This document shows, piece after piece, positions 1 through 6,623 of a stretch of DNA of 9,729 nt. Source of the stretch: Flavobacterium psychrophilum (GTDB taxonomy: Bacteria; Bacteroidota; Bacteroidia; Flavobacteriales; Flavobacteriaceae); the NCBI GenBank assembly GCA_945866505.1, contig CAMBHH010000128.1, positions 1 through 9,729 on the forward strand, in the 5' to 3' direction. The translations under genes were made by a program, and so were the position numbers. The notes under the pieces were generated by a model. The model saw only the letters and a program-made list of their open reading frames with translations. It was not told where the DNA came from and searched no databases. Numbering within the stretch: the first letter of the stretch is position 1; each line of letters opens with the position of its first letter.

Positions 1-184
1 GATTGGCTTTTGAAAAATCCGTTTCCTGGATGAACAATTCAACTGCTTTTGTATTTTCCATACTGGGAAACACATTCGATTGGTTGTTATCTCGAATTAC
101 TGTTTCAACTCCAATCGCTTCAATTTTACTTTTTAGCGAAACTGCTAAAATTTCAGTTCCCGAAAATACTTTCATTAATCCCAT
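1..184 (-). CDS. DUF2007 family protein (putative signal-transducing protein), C-terminus cut by window edge
   Basis: Translating leftwards from the ATG at 184 gives 61 codons without a stop before the window ends. The protein begins MGLMKVFSGTEILAVSLKSK and continues with IEAIGVETVIRDNNQSN. This matches the DUF2007 pattern of a short strand (KVFSG), a helix that selects or spans the next segment, and a second strand with an acidic or Asn-rich loop. Family members are small, about 70-80 residues, so only the last few residues should be missing. A second in-frame ATG lies at 175. The biochemical role of the family is unknown; 'signal transducing' is only a database label. The gene follows the DEAD-box-like gene on the same strand after 73 bp, so the two may be cotranscribed. 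No signal peptide or membrane segment is visible. Confidence 0.72.
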   Translation of the reverse strand, partial: MGLMKVFSGTEILAVSLKSKIEAIGVETVIRDNNQSNVFPSMENTKAVELFIQETDFSKAN

Positions 185-257
185 AATGCTATTTTTTGTT
201 TGTTGTTAATGGTTTGCTTCGCCAGTTCGCTAAAGCTCGTGTGTTGTAAAATTTCGA
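185..257. other. Intergenic gap with a GC-richer interspersed-type word
   Basis: The gap between the DEAD-box-like gene and the DUF2007 gene contains a stretch at 213-243 (core GCTTCGCCAGTTCGCT) that is clearly richer in G and C than the surrounding intergenic DNA. It has only short internal complementarity (GCTT with AAGC). From memory, similar words recur between genes in flavobacterial genomes, but this cannot be tested inside one window. No promoter or terminator could be assigned here. Confidence 0.35.
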
Positions 258-917
258 TTATTCTTCTTCTTGACCTTCTTCGTCCTCGTCAAAATCTTCT
301 TCCTCTTCATCAAAATCAAATTCGAAAGGTTCTACCAACATTTTATCGGCTAGAATTTCGATTCTTTCTGTGAGTATATCTGTAAAGATAATGCGCTGGG
401 TTTTGGCGATGCTATTCGAAATGCGCATAATTTTGGTTTCGTGCCGTAATTTTAATATCGTATCGGCATCGTCGAGAATTAACATTCGCAATCTGTTAAC
501 ATTATACCCAGCAGTACTGAACAAATCGTTCAATTTGTTCGGTGTTCCTATCAAAACATCGATTCCGGTAGAAATATAATTTTTATCATAATCGGTATCG
601 CCTTTGTCGTGTACGCCAAAAACCTCTAAATCTGAATTTTTTCCGTATTGTTCAAAAAGAGCTACCATTTCTAGAACTTTGGCTTTATCTTCCACAATAA
701 CCAAAGCACGCGGTGATTCTTCGTTGCTTCCAGCCAATTTCTGAATTACATTGATAACAATTGTCGTTGTTTTTCCGCTTCCATTTGGTGCAATAATAAT
801 ACAATCGGCGCCACTTTTTAGGGTCGAAAAGGTTTCTTTTTGCATTTCATTAGCTTCGGTCAAACCTTTTGCGATAAGCGCTTCTTGGAGGTTTTCGTTT
901 ATTTTTTTTAGTTTCAT
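258..917 (-). CDS. Single-domain DEAD/DEAH-box-like ATPase with acidic C-terminal tail
   Basis: The 219-residue protein resembles the first RecA-like domain of DEAD-box RNA helicases. A Q-motif-like Gln is at residue 26 (NEMQKETF), Walker A is APNGSGKT at 43-50, a motif Ib-like GTPNKL is at 124-129, and motif II reads DDAD at 149-152 in place of DEAD. The position of motif III (SAT) reads FTD at 178-180. The protein then ends in a tail of about 20 residues made almost only of Asp, Glu, Gln and Phe. The second RecA-like domain with motifs IV-VI, including the arginine fingers needed for normal helicase action, is absent; full-length DEAD-box helicases usually exceed 370 residues. ATP binding is plausible, but unwinding by the protein alone is not. 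The gene lies 90 bp downstream of the sigma-54 regulator gene on the same strand. A cytoplasmic RNA-associated role is inference. Confidence 0.82.
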   Translation of the reverse strand: MKLKKINENLQEALIAKGLTEANEMQKETFSTLKSGADCIIIAPNGSGKTTTIVINVIQKLAGSNEESPRALVIVEDKAKVLEMVALFEQYGKNSDLEVFGVHDKGDTDYDKNYISTGIDVLIGTPNKLNDLFSTAGYNVNRLRMLILDDADTILKLRHETKIMRISNSIAKTQRIIFTDILTERIEILADKMLVEPFEFDFDEEEEDFDEDEEGQEEE

Positions 918-936
918 TTGTTTGATTGAAATATTA

Positions 937-987
937 AAAAATTGAAAGATTGAAAGATTTATTGTTAATATTAATCTTTTAATTTTT
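937..987. repeat. Imperfect AT-rich inverted repeat between regulator and DEAD-box-like gene
   Basis: The arms are AAAAATTGAAAGATT at 937-951 and AATCTTTTAATTTTT at 973-987. They pair over 15 positions with one mismatch around a 21-nt loop. Overlapping copies of TTGAAAGA and of ATCATTAAA extend the low-complexity stretch over roughly 920-1007. No U-tract follows that would make it a convincing terminator, although the structure could stall RNA polymerase or protect a 3' end. Confidence 0.6.
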
Positions 988-1007
988 CAATCATTAAATC
1001 ATTAAAT

Positions 1008-2171
1008 TTATTTTGAAGCAAACAGCTGCACGTCATTTTCTGAGATTTCATTTCCGCCCAGAATAATTAATCGTTCTACCACATTTCTGAGTTCGCGAAT
1101 GTTTCCAGTCCAATCGTATTCTTGCAATAATTGACTGGCTTCTTTAGAAAAATGTTTGACTGCATTTCCTTGCTCGGAAGCGATTTTTTCAGTAAAATAG
1201 GAAATCAATAGCGGAATATCATCTCTTCTTTCGTTCAGCGAAGGTACGTTAATCAAAATTACTGCCAATCGATGATACAAATCCTCACGAAAACGACCTT
1301 CGGCAATTTCTTTTTTCAAGTCTTTGTTGGTTGCCGCAATGACACGAACATCCACTTTAATATCTTTATCGGCGCCCACACGTGTAATCATATTTTCCTG
1401 CAAAGCTCGTAATACTTTGGCTTGAGCCGAAAGACTCATATCGCCAATTTCATCCAAGAAAATCGTTCCTTTATCAGCTGCTTCAAATTTTCCTGCTCTA
1501 TCTTTTACCGCCGATGTAAAAGCACCTTTTACATGTCCAAACAATTCGCTTTCAATTAATTCACTCGGAATAGCAGCACAATTCACTTCGATTAACGGAA
1601 AACTTGCTCGTTGACTTTTTTCGTGCAATTGATGAGCAACCAATTCTTTTCCGGTGCCGTTGGGGCCAGTTATTAAAACTCTAGCTTCGGTTTGGGCGAC
1701 TTTTTCAATCATCAATTTGATGCGATTGATGGGTTCGCTTTCGCCAATCATTTCGTAGTTTTTGCTGACTTTTTTCTTTAGAATTTTATTCTCGACAACG
1801 AGTTTTTTTCTATCTAAAGCATTACGCACGGTATTTAATAATCGGTTTAAATCGGGCGGTTTCGAGATGTAATCAAAAGCGCCCAAACGCATCGTTTGAA
1901 TAGCAGTTTCCATATCGCCGTGACCAGAAATCATTACCATTGGGATTTCGGGTTTTATTTTTTTGACTGCTTCCAGTACTTCAACCCCGTCCATTTTGGG
2001 CATTTTTATATCACACAAAACCAGATCGTAGTCGTTGTTTTTTATTTTTTCCAATCCTTGAAGTCCGTCTTCAGCATCTTCTACTTGATAAGAATCGTTC
2101 TCTTCCGAAAGTATTTTGGTAAGTACTCTTCTGATAGCTGCTTCGTCTTCTATGATTAATATTTTACTCAT
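1008..2171 (-). CDS. NtrC-type sigma-54-dependent response regulator without a DNA-binding domain
   Basis: The 387-residue protein has an N-terminal receiver domain (about 1-120) with acidic pocket E8-D9-E10, phospho-acceptor Asp54 in LVLCDIKMP, Ser82 and Lys104. An AAA+ sigma-54 interaction domain follows (about 140-370). It has Walker A GPNGTGKE at 169-176, the sigma-54 contact loop GAFTSA at 216-221 (GAFTGA in NtrC), Walker B TIFLDEIGD at 236-244, and the arginine-finger region FREDLYHR at 294-301. The chain ends 26 residues after TGNIREL (355-361), where related regulators continue into a Fis-type helix-turn-helix; NtrC itself has about 470 residues. No HTH is encoded past the stop in any frame. 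No histidine kinase lies alongside. The protein probably activates sigma-54 RNA polymerase when phosphorylated, without its own DNA target. The gene follows the ABC permease gene after 70 bp. Confidence 0.93.
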   Translation of the reverse strand: MSKILIIEDEAAIRRVLTKILSEENDSYQVEDAEDGLQGLEKIKNNDYDLVLCDIKMPKMDGVEVLEAVKKIKPEIPMVMISGHGDMETAIQTMRLGAFDYISKPPDLNRLLNTVRNALDRKKLVVENKILKKKVSKNYEMIGESEPINRIKLMIEKVAQTEARVLITGPNGTGKELVAHQLHEKSQRASFPLIEVNCAAIPSELIESELFGHVKGAFTSAVKDRAGKFEAADKGTIFLDEIGDMSLSAQAKVLRALQENMITRVGADKDIKVDVRVIAATNKDLKKEIAEGRFREDLYHRLAVILINVPSLNERRDDIPLLISYFTEKIASEQGNAVKHFSKEASQLLQEYDWTGNIRELRNVVERLIILGGNEISENDVQLFASK

Positions 2172-2194
2172 ATTTCGTAATTTTCAAATTTTAA

Positions 2195-2243
2195 AAATTC
2201 CAAAATCCAACTATTGGAATTTGGAATTTATTTTTTGGAATTT
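2195..2243. repeat. Near-perfect inverted repeat with iterated TTGGAATTT
   Basis: The arms AAATTCCAAAATCCAA (2195-2210) and TTGGAATTTGGAATTT (2214-2229) pair over 16 positions with one mismatch around a 3-nt loop. TTGGAATTT occurs three times, at 2214, 2221 and 2235; the last copy runs into the stop codon of the permease gene (2242-2244). In the transcript of the minus-strand genes this forms a long AT-rich hairpin between the permease stop and the regulator start. It lacks a GC-rich stem and a clear terminal U-run, so read-through into the regulator remains plausible. Confidence 0.72.
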
Positions 2244-3558
2244 AATATTGTAACCATTTATACATTTCTTTCCAGGTTGGTTTTTTACCGTACATTAATA
2301 TTCCTACTCGATATATTTTAGAGGCAAACCAAACCACAAAAAAGAATGTTCCAAAAAGGATGGAGATAGAAAGTACGAGCTGCCACCAAGGTACTCCAAA
2401 AGGAATTCGCATCAGCATAACAATAGGTGAGGTGAGGGGAATCATCGAGAATACGGTGGCGACTGTTCCGTGCGGATCATTGATTACGGTGAAAAAACCA
2501 ATATAAACAGCGAGAACCAACGGCATAATGATAGGTAGAAGGAACTGTTGTGAATCAGTTTCGTTATCCACTGCAGCTCCAATTGAGGCATAAAAAGAAC
2601 TATACAAAAAGTAACCGCCAATAAAATAAATTACGAAACTAATTAAAATAGTAGCGATGGGTAATTGCCACAATTCTTGTACATACATTTGTGCAGTGCC
2701 AGTCGTTTGTTGATGAGCCATTTGCATGGCATCGGAAGGTATTTTTTGTGCCGTATAAGTTTCTAATCCTAAAAAATAGGAGGCTACTAGCATCAATGAC
2801 AATCCTATTATTGCCCAAATAAAGAATTGCAATAATCCAGCTAATGAAGTTCCAATGATTTTTCCCATCATCAATTGAAAGGGTTTTACTGAGGAAATAA
2901 TGATTTCGACAATGCGATTGGTTTTCTCTTCGATGACACTTCGCATCACCATATTACCGTAAATAATAATGAACATCATAATGAGGTAACCAAAAGCGCC
3001 TCCGATGGCAATCTTGATTTCGTTGAGGCCTTTGACGCTTTGTTCACCTGAAGCTTTGGCCAAACTAATTGCGACTTTCGACACTGCATTTTTTATAGCT
3101 AACGTATCTAAATTTGCTTTTTGGTAGTTTTCTTTCGTGAGTTTTTGGGCAATTACATCTTGAACATTTTCAATAAAAGATAAACTTGGACTTTCGTTAG
3201 AAACGTATTGAATTTTACTTTCTAATTCCTTATCATTATTGACTTTCGGGATGTAAATCAACCCTTCATAACTCTCTTTGGTGATGCTATCTTTTAGAAA
3301 TTTGACGTCGATATCGTGTAGATCCAAATATTTGTATTCTGCGTCTTTATTATTCAAGGAGAGAAATTCGTTAGCAAATAATCCGGTTTCGTCATGAATA
3401 GCAATTAGTTTTGTGTCGGCTTTCATTGTGCTCAAAAATCCAACAAAAAAGGCTATTGCAACGAAAAGCAATGGACTTAAAAAAGTCATCACAATGAATG
3501 ATTTATTGCGTACTTTGGCAATAAATTCTCTTTTTATTATTAGTGATATGATACTCAT
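2242..3558 (-). CDS. ABC-2 type transporter permease (NatB/YhaP-like)
   Basis: The 438-residue protein is the membrane subunit of an ABC exporter. One membrane segment lies near the N-terminus (about 21-45). An extracytoplasmic domain of about 140 residues (46-183) follows, then about six more segments, approximately 184-205, 235-263, 300-323, 339-359, 365-383 and 393-413. The motif EEKTNRIVEIIISSVKP at 210-226, after the second segment, is typical of this permease group and sits where the coupling helix contacts the ATPase. The C-terminal stretch KIYRVGILMYGKKP is also family-typical. The ATPase gene lies 50 bp upstream on the same strand. NatB homologues export Na+ and other members export peptides or antibiotics; the substrate cannot be inferred here. 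A long direct-repeat spacer, not an overlap, separates it from its partner. Confidence 0.9.
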   Translation of the reverse strand: MSIISLIIKREFIAKVRNKSFIVMTFLSPLLFVAIAFFVGFLSTMKADTKLIAIHDETGLFANEFLSLNNKDAEYKYLDLHDIDVKFLKDSITKESYEGLIYIPKVNNDKELESKIQYVSNESPSLSFIENVQDVIAQKLTKENYQKANLDTLAIKNAVSKVAISLAKASGEQSVKGLNEIKIAIGGAFGYLIMMFIIIYGNMVMRSVIEEKTNRIVEIIISSVKPFQLMMGKIIGTSLAGLLQFFIWAIIGLSLMLVASYFLGLETYTAQKIPSDAMQMAHQQTTGTAQMYVQELWQLPIATILISFVIYFIGGYFLYSSFYASIGAAVDNETDSQQFLLPIIMPLVLAVYIGFFTVINDPHGTVATVFSMIPLTSPIVMLMRIPFGVPWWQLVLSISILFGTFFFVVWFASKIYRVGILMYGKKPTWKEMYKWLQY

Positions 3559-3562
3559 TTAA

Positions 3563-3594
3563 AAAAGTTAGAAGTTAGAAAAGTTAGAAGTTAG
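3563..3594. repeat. Perfect 16-bp tandem duplication between ABC genes
   Basis: AAAAGTTAGAAGTTAG occurs twice end to end, at 3563-3578 and 3579-3594. Each copy contains shorter GTTAGAA iterations, and part of a further unit follows to 3598. It fills nearly the whole 50-bp gap between the stop of the ATPase gene (3609) and the start of the permease gene (3558). On the coding strand it reads as CTAACTTCTAACTTTT twice, so it lies in the translation-initiation region of the permease. Confidence 0.85.
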
Positions 3595-3608
3595 AAGTCG
3601 TAAAACAA

Positions 3609-4532
3609 TTATTTTTCACTTACCGCTTGAATAAAAATATCGTTAACACTTGGTATTTTTTCCATAAAATGGGTTACCTGACCTCTTTGAGTCAGTAGGT
3701 GCAGAAGTTCGTTTGGCAAGGTATTTCCAAGTTGGACTTCAAGTTTTATTTCATTGTTGAGTGATTTAAAATTCGTTTGTGTCACTTTGAATTTTTGGGT
3801 TAAATCGTACATCAGTCCTTCTACATTGTCTGATAAAACGCCCACTTCAAAACTATTGGTTCGGAATTTTCGTTTCACTTCGTCTAGACTTCCTTCGATC
3901 AATTTATTTGATTTATGAATAAGCGCGATATGATTACATATTTCTTCCACACTTTCCATTCGATGAGTGGAGAAAATAATAGTTGAACCTTGTTTTTGTA
4001 ATTCTAAAATTTCATCCTTGATAACATTGGCATTTACAGGATCAAAACCTGAGAATGGTTCGTCAAAAATCAATAATTTTGGTTTATGCAAAACGCAAAC
4101 CACAAATTGCACTTTTTGAGCCATTCCTTTAGATAGCTCCTGTATTTTTTTGTTCCACCAACCTTGAATACCTAATCTTTCGAACCAATATTCCAATTGT
4201 TTTTTGGCTTCTACTTTCGAAAGCCCTTTCATTTGAGCCAAGTACAAACATTGTTCTCCAACTTTCATCGATTTATACAAACCGCGTTCTTCTGGCAAAT
4301 AACCAATGTGTTGGATATGCTTTGGACTTAGTTTTTCACCATCCAAAATAATATTGCCACTATCGGGCATTGTAATTTGATTGATAATTCGGATTAGTGA
4401 TGTTTTACCTGCACCATTTGGACCTAAAAGCCCGTAAATACTTCCTTTGGGAACTGTAAGTGAAACTGAATTAAGGGCAACGTAATCTCCGTATTTCTTA
4501 ACGACATTGTTTACTTCAAGGATATTACTCAT
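3609..4532 (-). CDS. ABC transporter ATP-binding protein (NatA-like)
   Basis: The 307-residue protein is the nucleotide-binding subunit paired with the ABC-2 permease. Walker A GPNGAGKT is at 37-44, the ABC signature LSKGMAQKV at 133-141, Walker B LLIFDEP at 153-159, the D-loop SGFDP at 161-165 and the switch His at 190 in STHR. The usual Q-loop Gln is replaced in the run GYLPEERGLY (77-86), which is seen in this subfamily. The region after about residue 215 is a C-terminal extension of the DUF4162 kind. It probably uses ATP hydrolysis to drive export by the downstream permease. It is the first gene after the dnaJ terminator, so it should have its own promoter; I found only a weak candidate (TACTTTTA, 4583-4590 on the minus strand). 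Confidence 0.92.
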   Translation of the reverse strand: MSNILEVNNVVKKYGDYVALNSVSLTVPKGSIYGLLGPNGAGKTSLIRIINQITMPDSGNIILDGEKLSPKHIQHIGYLPEERGLYKSMKVGEQCLYLAQMKGLSKVEAKKQLEYWFERLGIQGWWNKKIQELSKGMAQKVQFVVCVLHKPKLLIFDEPFSGFDPVNANVIKDEILELQKQGSTIIFSTHRMESVEEICNHIALIHKSNKLIEGSLDEVKRKFRTNSFEVGVLSDNVEGLMYDLTQKFKVTQTNFKSLNNEIKLEVQLGNTLPNELLHLLTQRGQVTHFMEKIPSVNDIFIQAVSEK

Positions 4533-4618
4533 ACTGCTTTTTTGATTTATTTCATTTGTTTTAGCTTTCGCGTCTTGGTTGGTAAAAGTAGAAAAATACG
4601 GTTTAATAAGATGTTAAA

Positions 4619-4656
4619 TAAAACAAAAAACCCATCCCTATTTTCACAAGGATGGG
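4619..4656 (-). terminator. Rho-independent terminator of grpE-dnaJ
   Basis: On the minus strand CCCATCC and GGATGGG (4650-4656 and 4631-4637) form a perfect 7-bp GC-rich stem around a 12-nt loop, followed by a TTTTTTGTTTTA tract (4630 down to 4619). It begins 21 bp after the dnaJ stop codon and separates the co-chaperone pair from the ABC transporter genes. Confidence 0.88.
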
Positions 4657-4677
4657 AACAATTATCATAATTAAAAA

Positions 4678-5790
4678 TTATGAAAACATATCTTTAACTT
4701 TTTCAAAAAAGGATTTGTCGCTTTTTTCAGGATTTGGAGCAAAGTTCTCGTTTTCGAGATTGTTTTCAAAAAACTGTTTTTGTTCTCTATTGAGTATTTT
4801 TGGAGTCCAAACATTAACATGAACTAGCAAATCTCCTGTTCCGTATCCGTTTATATTTGGAATTCCTTTTCCTTTTAATCTCAAAATTTTACCAGATTGA
4901 ATGCCTTCGTCGAGTTTAATTCTTACTTTTCCGTTGATTGCAGAAATGTCTTTTGAAATCCCGAGAACAGCTTCAGAGAAACTGATGTATAAATCGAAAT
5001 GCAAATTCTCACCTTCGCGTTTTAGAAATTCGTGCTCAATTTCCTCAATTGCAACGACTAGATCTCCCGGAACACTGTTTCCTGGTGCATCATTTCCTTT
5101 GTTGGAAACTTTAAGTTGCATGCCGTCAACGACGCCAGCTGGAATTTTTATGGTAACCGTTTCGTCATCTAAAATCATTCCTTGTGAATCTGCTTGTGAA
5201 GGTTTTTTGTCTAATATTTGTCCGGAACCGCTACAAGTTGGACAAGTTGATGCAGATTGCATTCTTCCTAAAATGGTATTGGTTACACGCATTACTTGAC
5301 CTTGACCATTACAAGTAGAACATGTTTTATAGGAAACTCCTGGAGCTTGAATTTTTCGTTTTACTTTTACTTTTTTCTCAACTCCATTGGCAATTTCTTC
5401 AAGAGTCAATTTTACTTTTATACGAAGATTGCTTCCTTTAGCTCTACGTTGTCCTCCACCGCCACTAAAACCGCCTCCACCAAAAGCACCTCCAAAAATA
5501 TCTCCAAATTGACTGAAAATATCATCCATATTCATTCCGCCGTGACTACCTCCAAAACCGCCTGAGCCATCAAAAGCTTGATGACCGTATTGATCGTATT
5601 TGGCTTTTTTCTGAGGATCACTAAGTACTTCATAAGCTTCTGCAGCCGCTTTAAAACTTTCTTCTGCAGCCGCATTTCCTGGATTTTTGTCAGGGTGAAA
5701 TTCAAGTGCTTTTTTTCGGTATGCTTTTTTTATTTCGGCAGCATCTGCATTTTTGCTAATGCCAAGTATTTCGTAAAAATCTTTTTTCAT
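4678..5790 (-). CDS. dnaJ: Molecular chaperone DnaJ (Hsp40), four-cysteine form
   Basis: DnaJ stimulates ATP hydrolysis by DnaK and delivers unfolded clients to it. I start it at the ATG at 5790 (MKKDFYEILGI), not at the in-frame TTG at 5796, because DnaJ proteins begin this way; this gives 370 residues. The J-domain (about 1-69) has the DnaK-stimulating HPD at 32-34. A Gly/Phe-rich linker covers about 70-119. The zinc region has only two CxxCxGxG motifs, CSTCNGQG (Cys157, Cys160) and CPTCSGSG (Cys183, Cys186); canonical DnaJ has four. These are the only cysteines in the protein. The C-terminal client-binding domains follow, with KIPAGVVDGMQL and RLKGKGIPNINGYGTGDL as markers. grpE lies 57 bp upstream and a hairpin terminator follows. 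No dnaK is in the window. Confidence 0.96.
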   Translation of the reverse strand: MKKDFYEILGISKNADAAEIKKAYRKKALEFHPDKNPGNAAAEESFKAAAEAYEVLSDPQKKAKYDQYGHQAFDGSGGFGGSHGGMNMDDIFSQFGDIFGGAFGGGGFSGGGGQRRAKGSNLRIKVKLTLEEIANGVEKKVKVKRKIQAPGVSYKTCSTCNGQGQVMRVTNTILGRMQSASTCPTCSGSGQILDKKPSQADSQGMILDDETVTIKIPAGVVDGMQLKVSNKGNDAPGNSVPGDLVVAIEEIEHEFLKREGENLHFDLYISFSEAVLGISKDISAINGKVRIKLDEGIQSGKILRLKGKGIPNINGYGTGDLLVHVNVWTPKILNREQKQFFENNLENENFAPNPEKSDKSFFEKVKDMFS

Positions 5791-5847
5791 TTTCAATTAA
5801 AAATTTGTCCCTAAAGAAGCTCAAGGGTGAAGGTTAGAATTTAAGAG

Positions 5848-6447
5848 TTAGTTCCCGATTACTACTTTTGGAAAACGAATAATTTTGTCACCCAATTTAT
5901 ACCCTTTTTCTATTACATCAACAATTTTACCTTTCATCTTAGGCGTTGGAGCAGGAATTTGAGTTATAGCTTCAGCAAAATCCGCATCAAAAGCGTCACC
6001 TGCATTCACTTCAACTTGCTCTAATCCTTTAGTAATTAAAGTATTTTTTAATTTTTCTTGAATGAGTTCAACACCCTGAATTAAGACGTTGTCGTCTGTT
6101 TTTTTTATCTCAGATAAAGCTCTCTCAAAATCATCTAAAACAGGTAACAAAGCAATTAAAACATCTTGATTTGCGGTTTTAAAAAGTTCGATACGCTCTC
6201 TTGCTGTTCTGCGCTTGTAGTTTTCAAACTCAGCAAATAAACGCAAGAATTTATCCTTTTCAGAGGCTAAATCTTGGGATAATTGTTCCTCAAGTGATAT
6301 TTCTTCAACTCTTTCTTCAATTGAAGCGTCTAATGTATCGTTGGTATTTTCATTGTTCTCAATTGGAGTTTGATCAACAATTTCGTCGTTTAGCTGGTTT
6401 TCAGTCGTCATTCTTGTATTGTTTTTAAAAAAATTGGTAAACTTCAT
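5848..6447 (-). CDS. grpE: Nucleotide exchange factor GrpE
   Basis: GrpE releases ADP from DnaK and so resets the chaperone cycle. The 199-residue protein has an acidic, Asn-rich disordered N-terminus (about 14-60), a long coiled-coil helix with the marker FENYKRRTARER (74-85), the four-helix-bundle part with LLPVLDDFERAL (100-111), and a C-terminal beta domain ending KGYKLGDKIIRFPKVVIGN. In the beta-domain entry DADFAEAI (154-161) an Ala replaces the His found in E. coli GrpE (DPNVHQAI). I use the ATG at 6447; an internal ATG at 6411 (MTTENQ) is an alternative start. It leads a two-gene unit with dnaJ, and a promoter matching the Bacteroidota consensus lies 20-60 bp upstream. Confidence 0.95.
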   Translation of the reverse strand: MKFTNFFKNNTRMTTENQLNDEIVDQTPIENNENTNDTLDASIEERVEEISLEEQLSQDLASEKDKFLRLFAEFENYKRRTARERIELFKTANQDVLIALLPVLDDFERALSEIKKTDDNVLIQGVELIQEKLKNTLITKGLEQVEVNAGDAFDADFAEAITQIPAPTPKMKGKIVDVIEKGYKLGDKIIRFPKVVIGN

Positions 6448-6468
6448 TTTATTCTGTCCTTTAGATTA

Positions 6469-6501
6469 CAAAAGTACTGCCAAAACTTGAAAAATGTCAA
6501 A
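6469..6501 (-). promoter_or_regulatory. Putative promoter of grpE-dnaJ
   Basis: On the minus strand TACTTTTG (6476-6469) matches the Bacteroidota -7 consensus TAnnTTTG exactly. TTTG at 6501-6498 fits the -33 element with a 21-bp spacer. The predicted transcription start is near 6463, about 15 bp before the grpE ATG. The -33 word is embedded in a direct repeat, TGACA-ATT-TGACA (6507-6495 on the minus strand), that could be a binding site for a regulator. Confidence 0.6.
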
Positions 6502-6615
6502 TTGTCACCTCTTAAATCTTTTTTATTATTCTGTACATTTTTAGTTAAAAAATAATTTTTACGAATTTGGGAAAAACTTTAATATAATTTTAAGACTATC
6601 ACGATTTAGTTTGCA

Positions 6616-6623
6616 TAAATTTG
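6616..6623 (+). promoter_or_regulatory. Rightward -7 promoter word TAAATTTG
   Basis: TAAATTTG matches TAnnTTTG exactly. No TTTG or TTG lies 17-23 bp upstream (the stretch reads AATTTTAAGACTATC), so only half of a promoter is supported. It points away from grpE toward the hairpin at 6697-6730, with no coding sequence between them. Confidence 0.35.

Noticed and set aside
3..209. Plus-strand open frame at the left edge
   Set aside because: It lies antisense to the DUF2007 gene, whose translation matches a known family.
4275..4304. ABC ATPase lacking the Q-loop glutamine as a sign of inactivation
   Set aside because: The GYLPEERGLY form is usual in NatA-like ATPases, and all other catalytic motifs are intact.
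4583..4590. TACTTTTA on the minus strand as promoter of the ABC ATPase gene
   Set aside because: It has one mismatch to TAnnTTTG at the key final G and no TTTG at the expected upstream distance.
4901..5565. Open frames on the plus strand opposite dnaJ
   Set aside because: They are antisense to a well-supported gene, have Ser/Thr/Phe-rich compositions typical of antisense frames, and match no domain.
5791..5796. TTG start for dnaJ two codons upstream
   Set aside because: The ATG at 5790 gives the standard DnaJ N-terminus MKKDFYEIL; nothing supports TTG.
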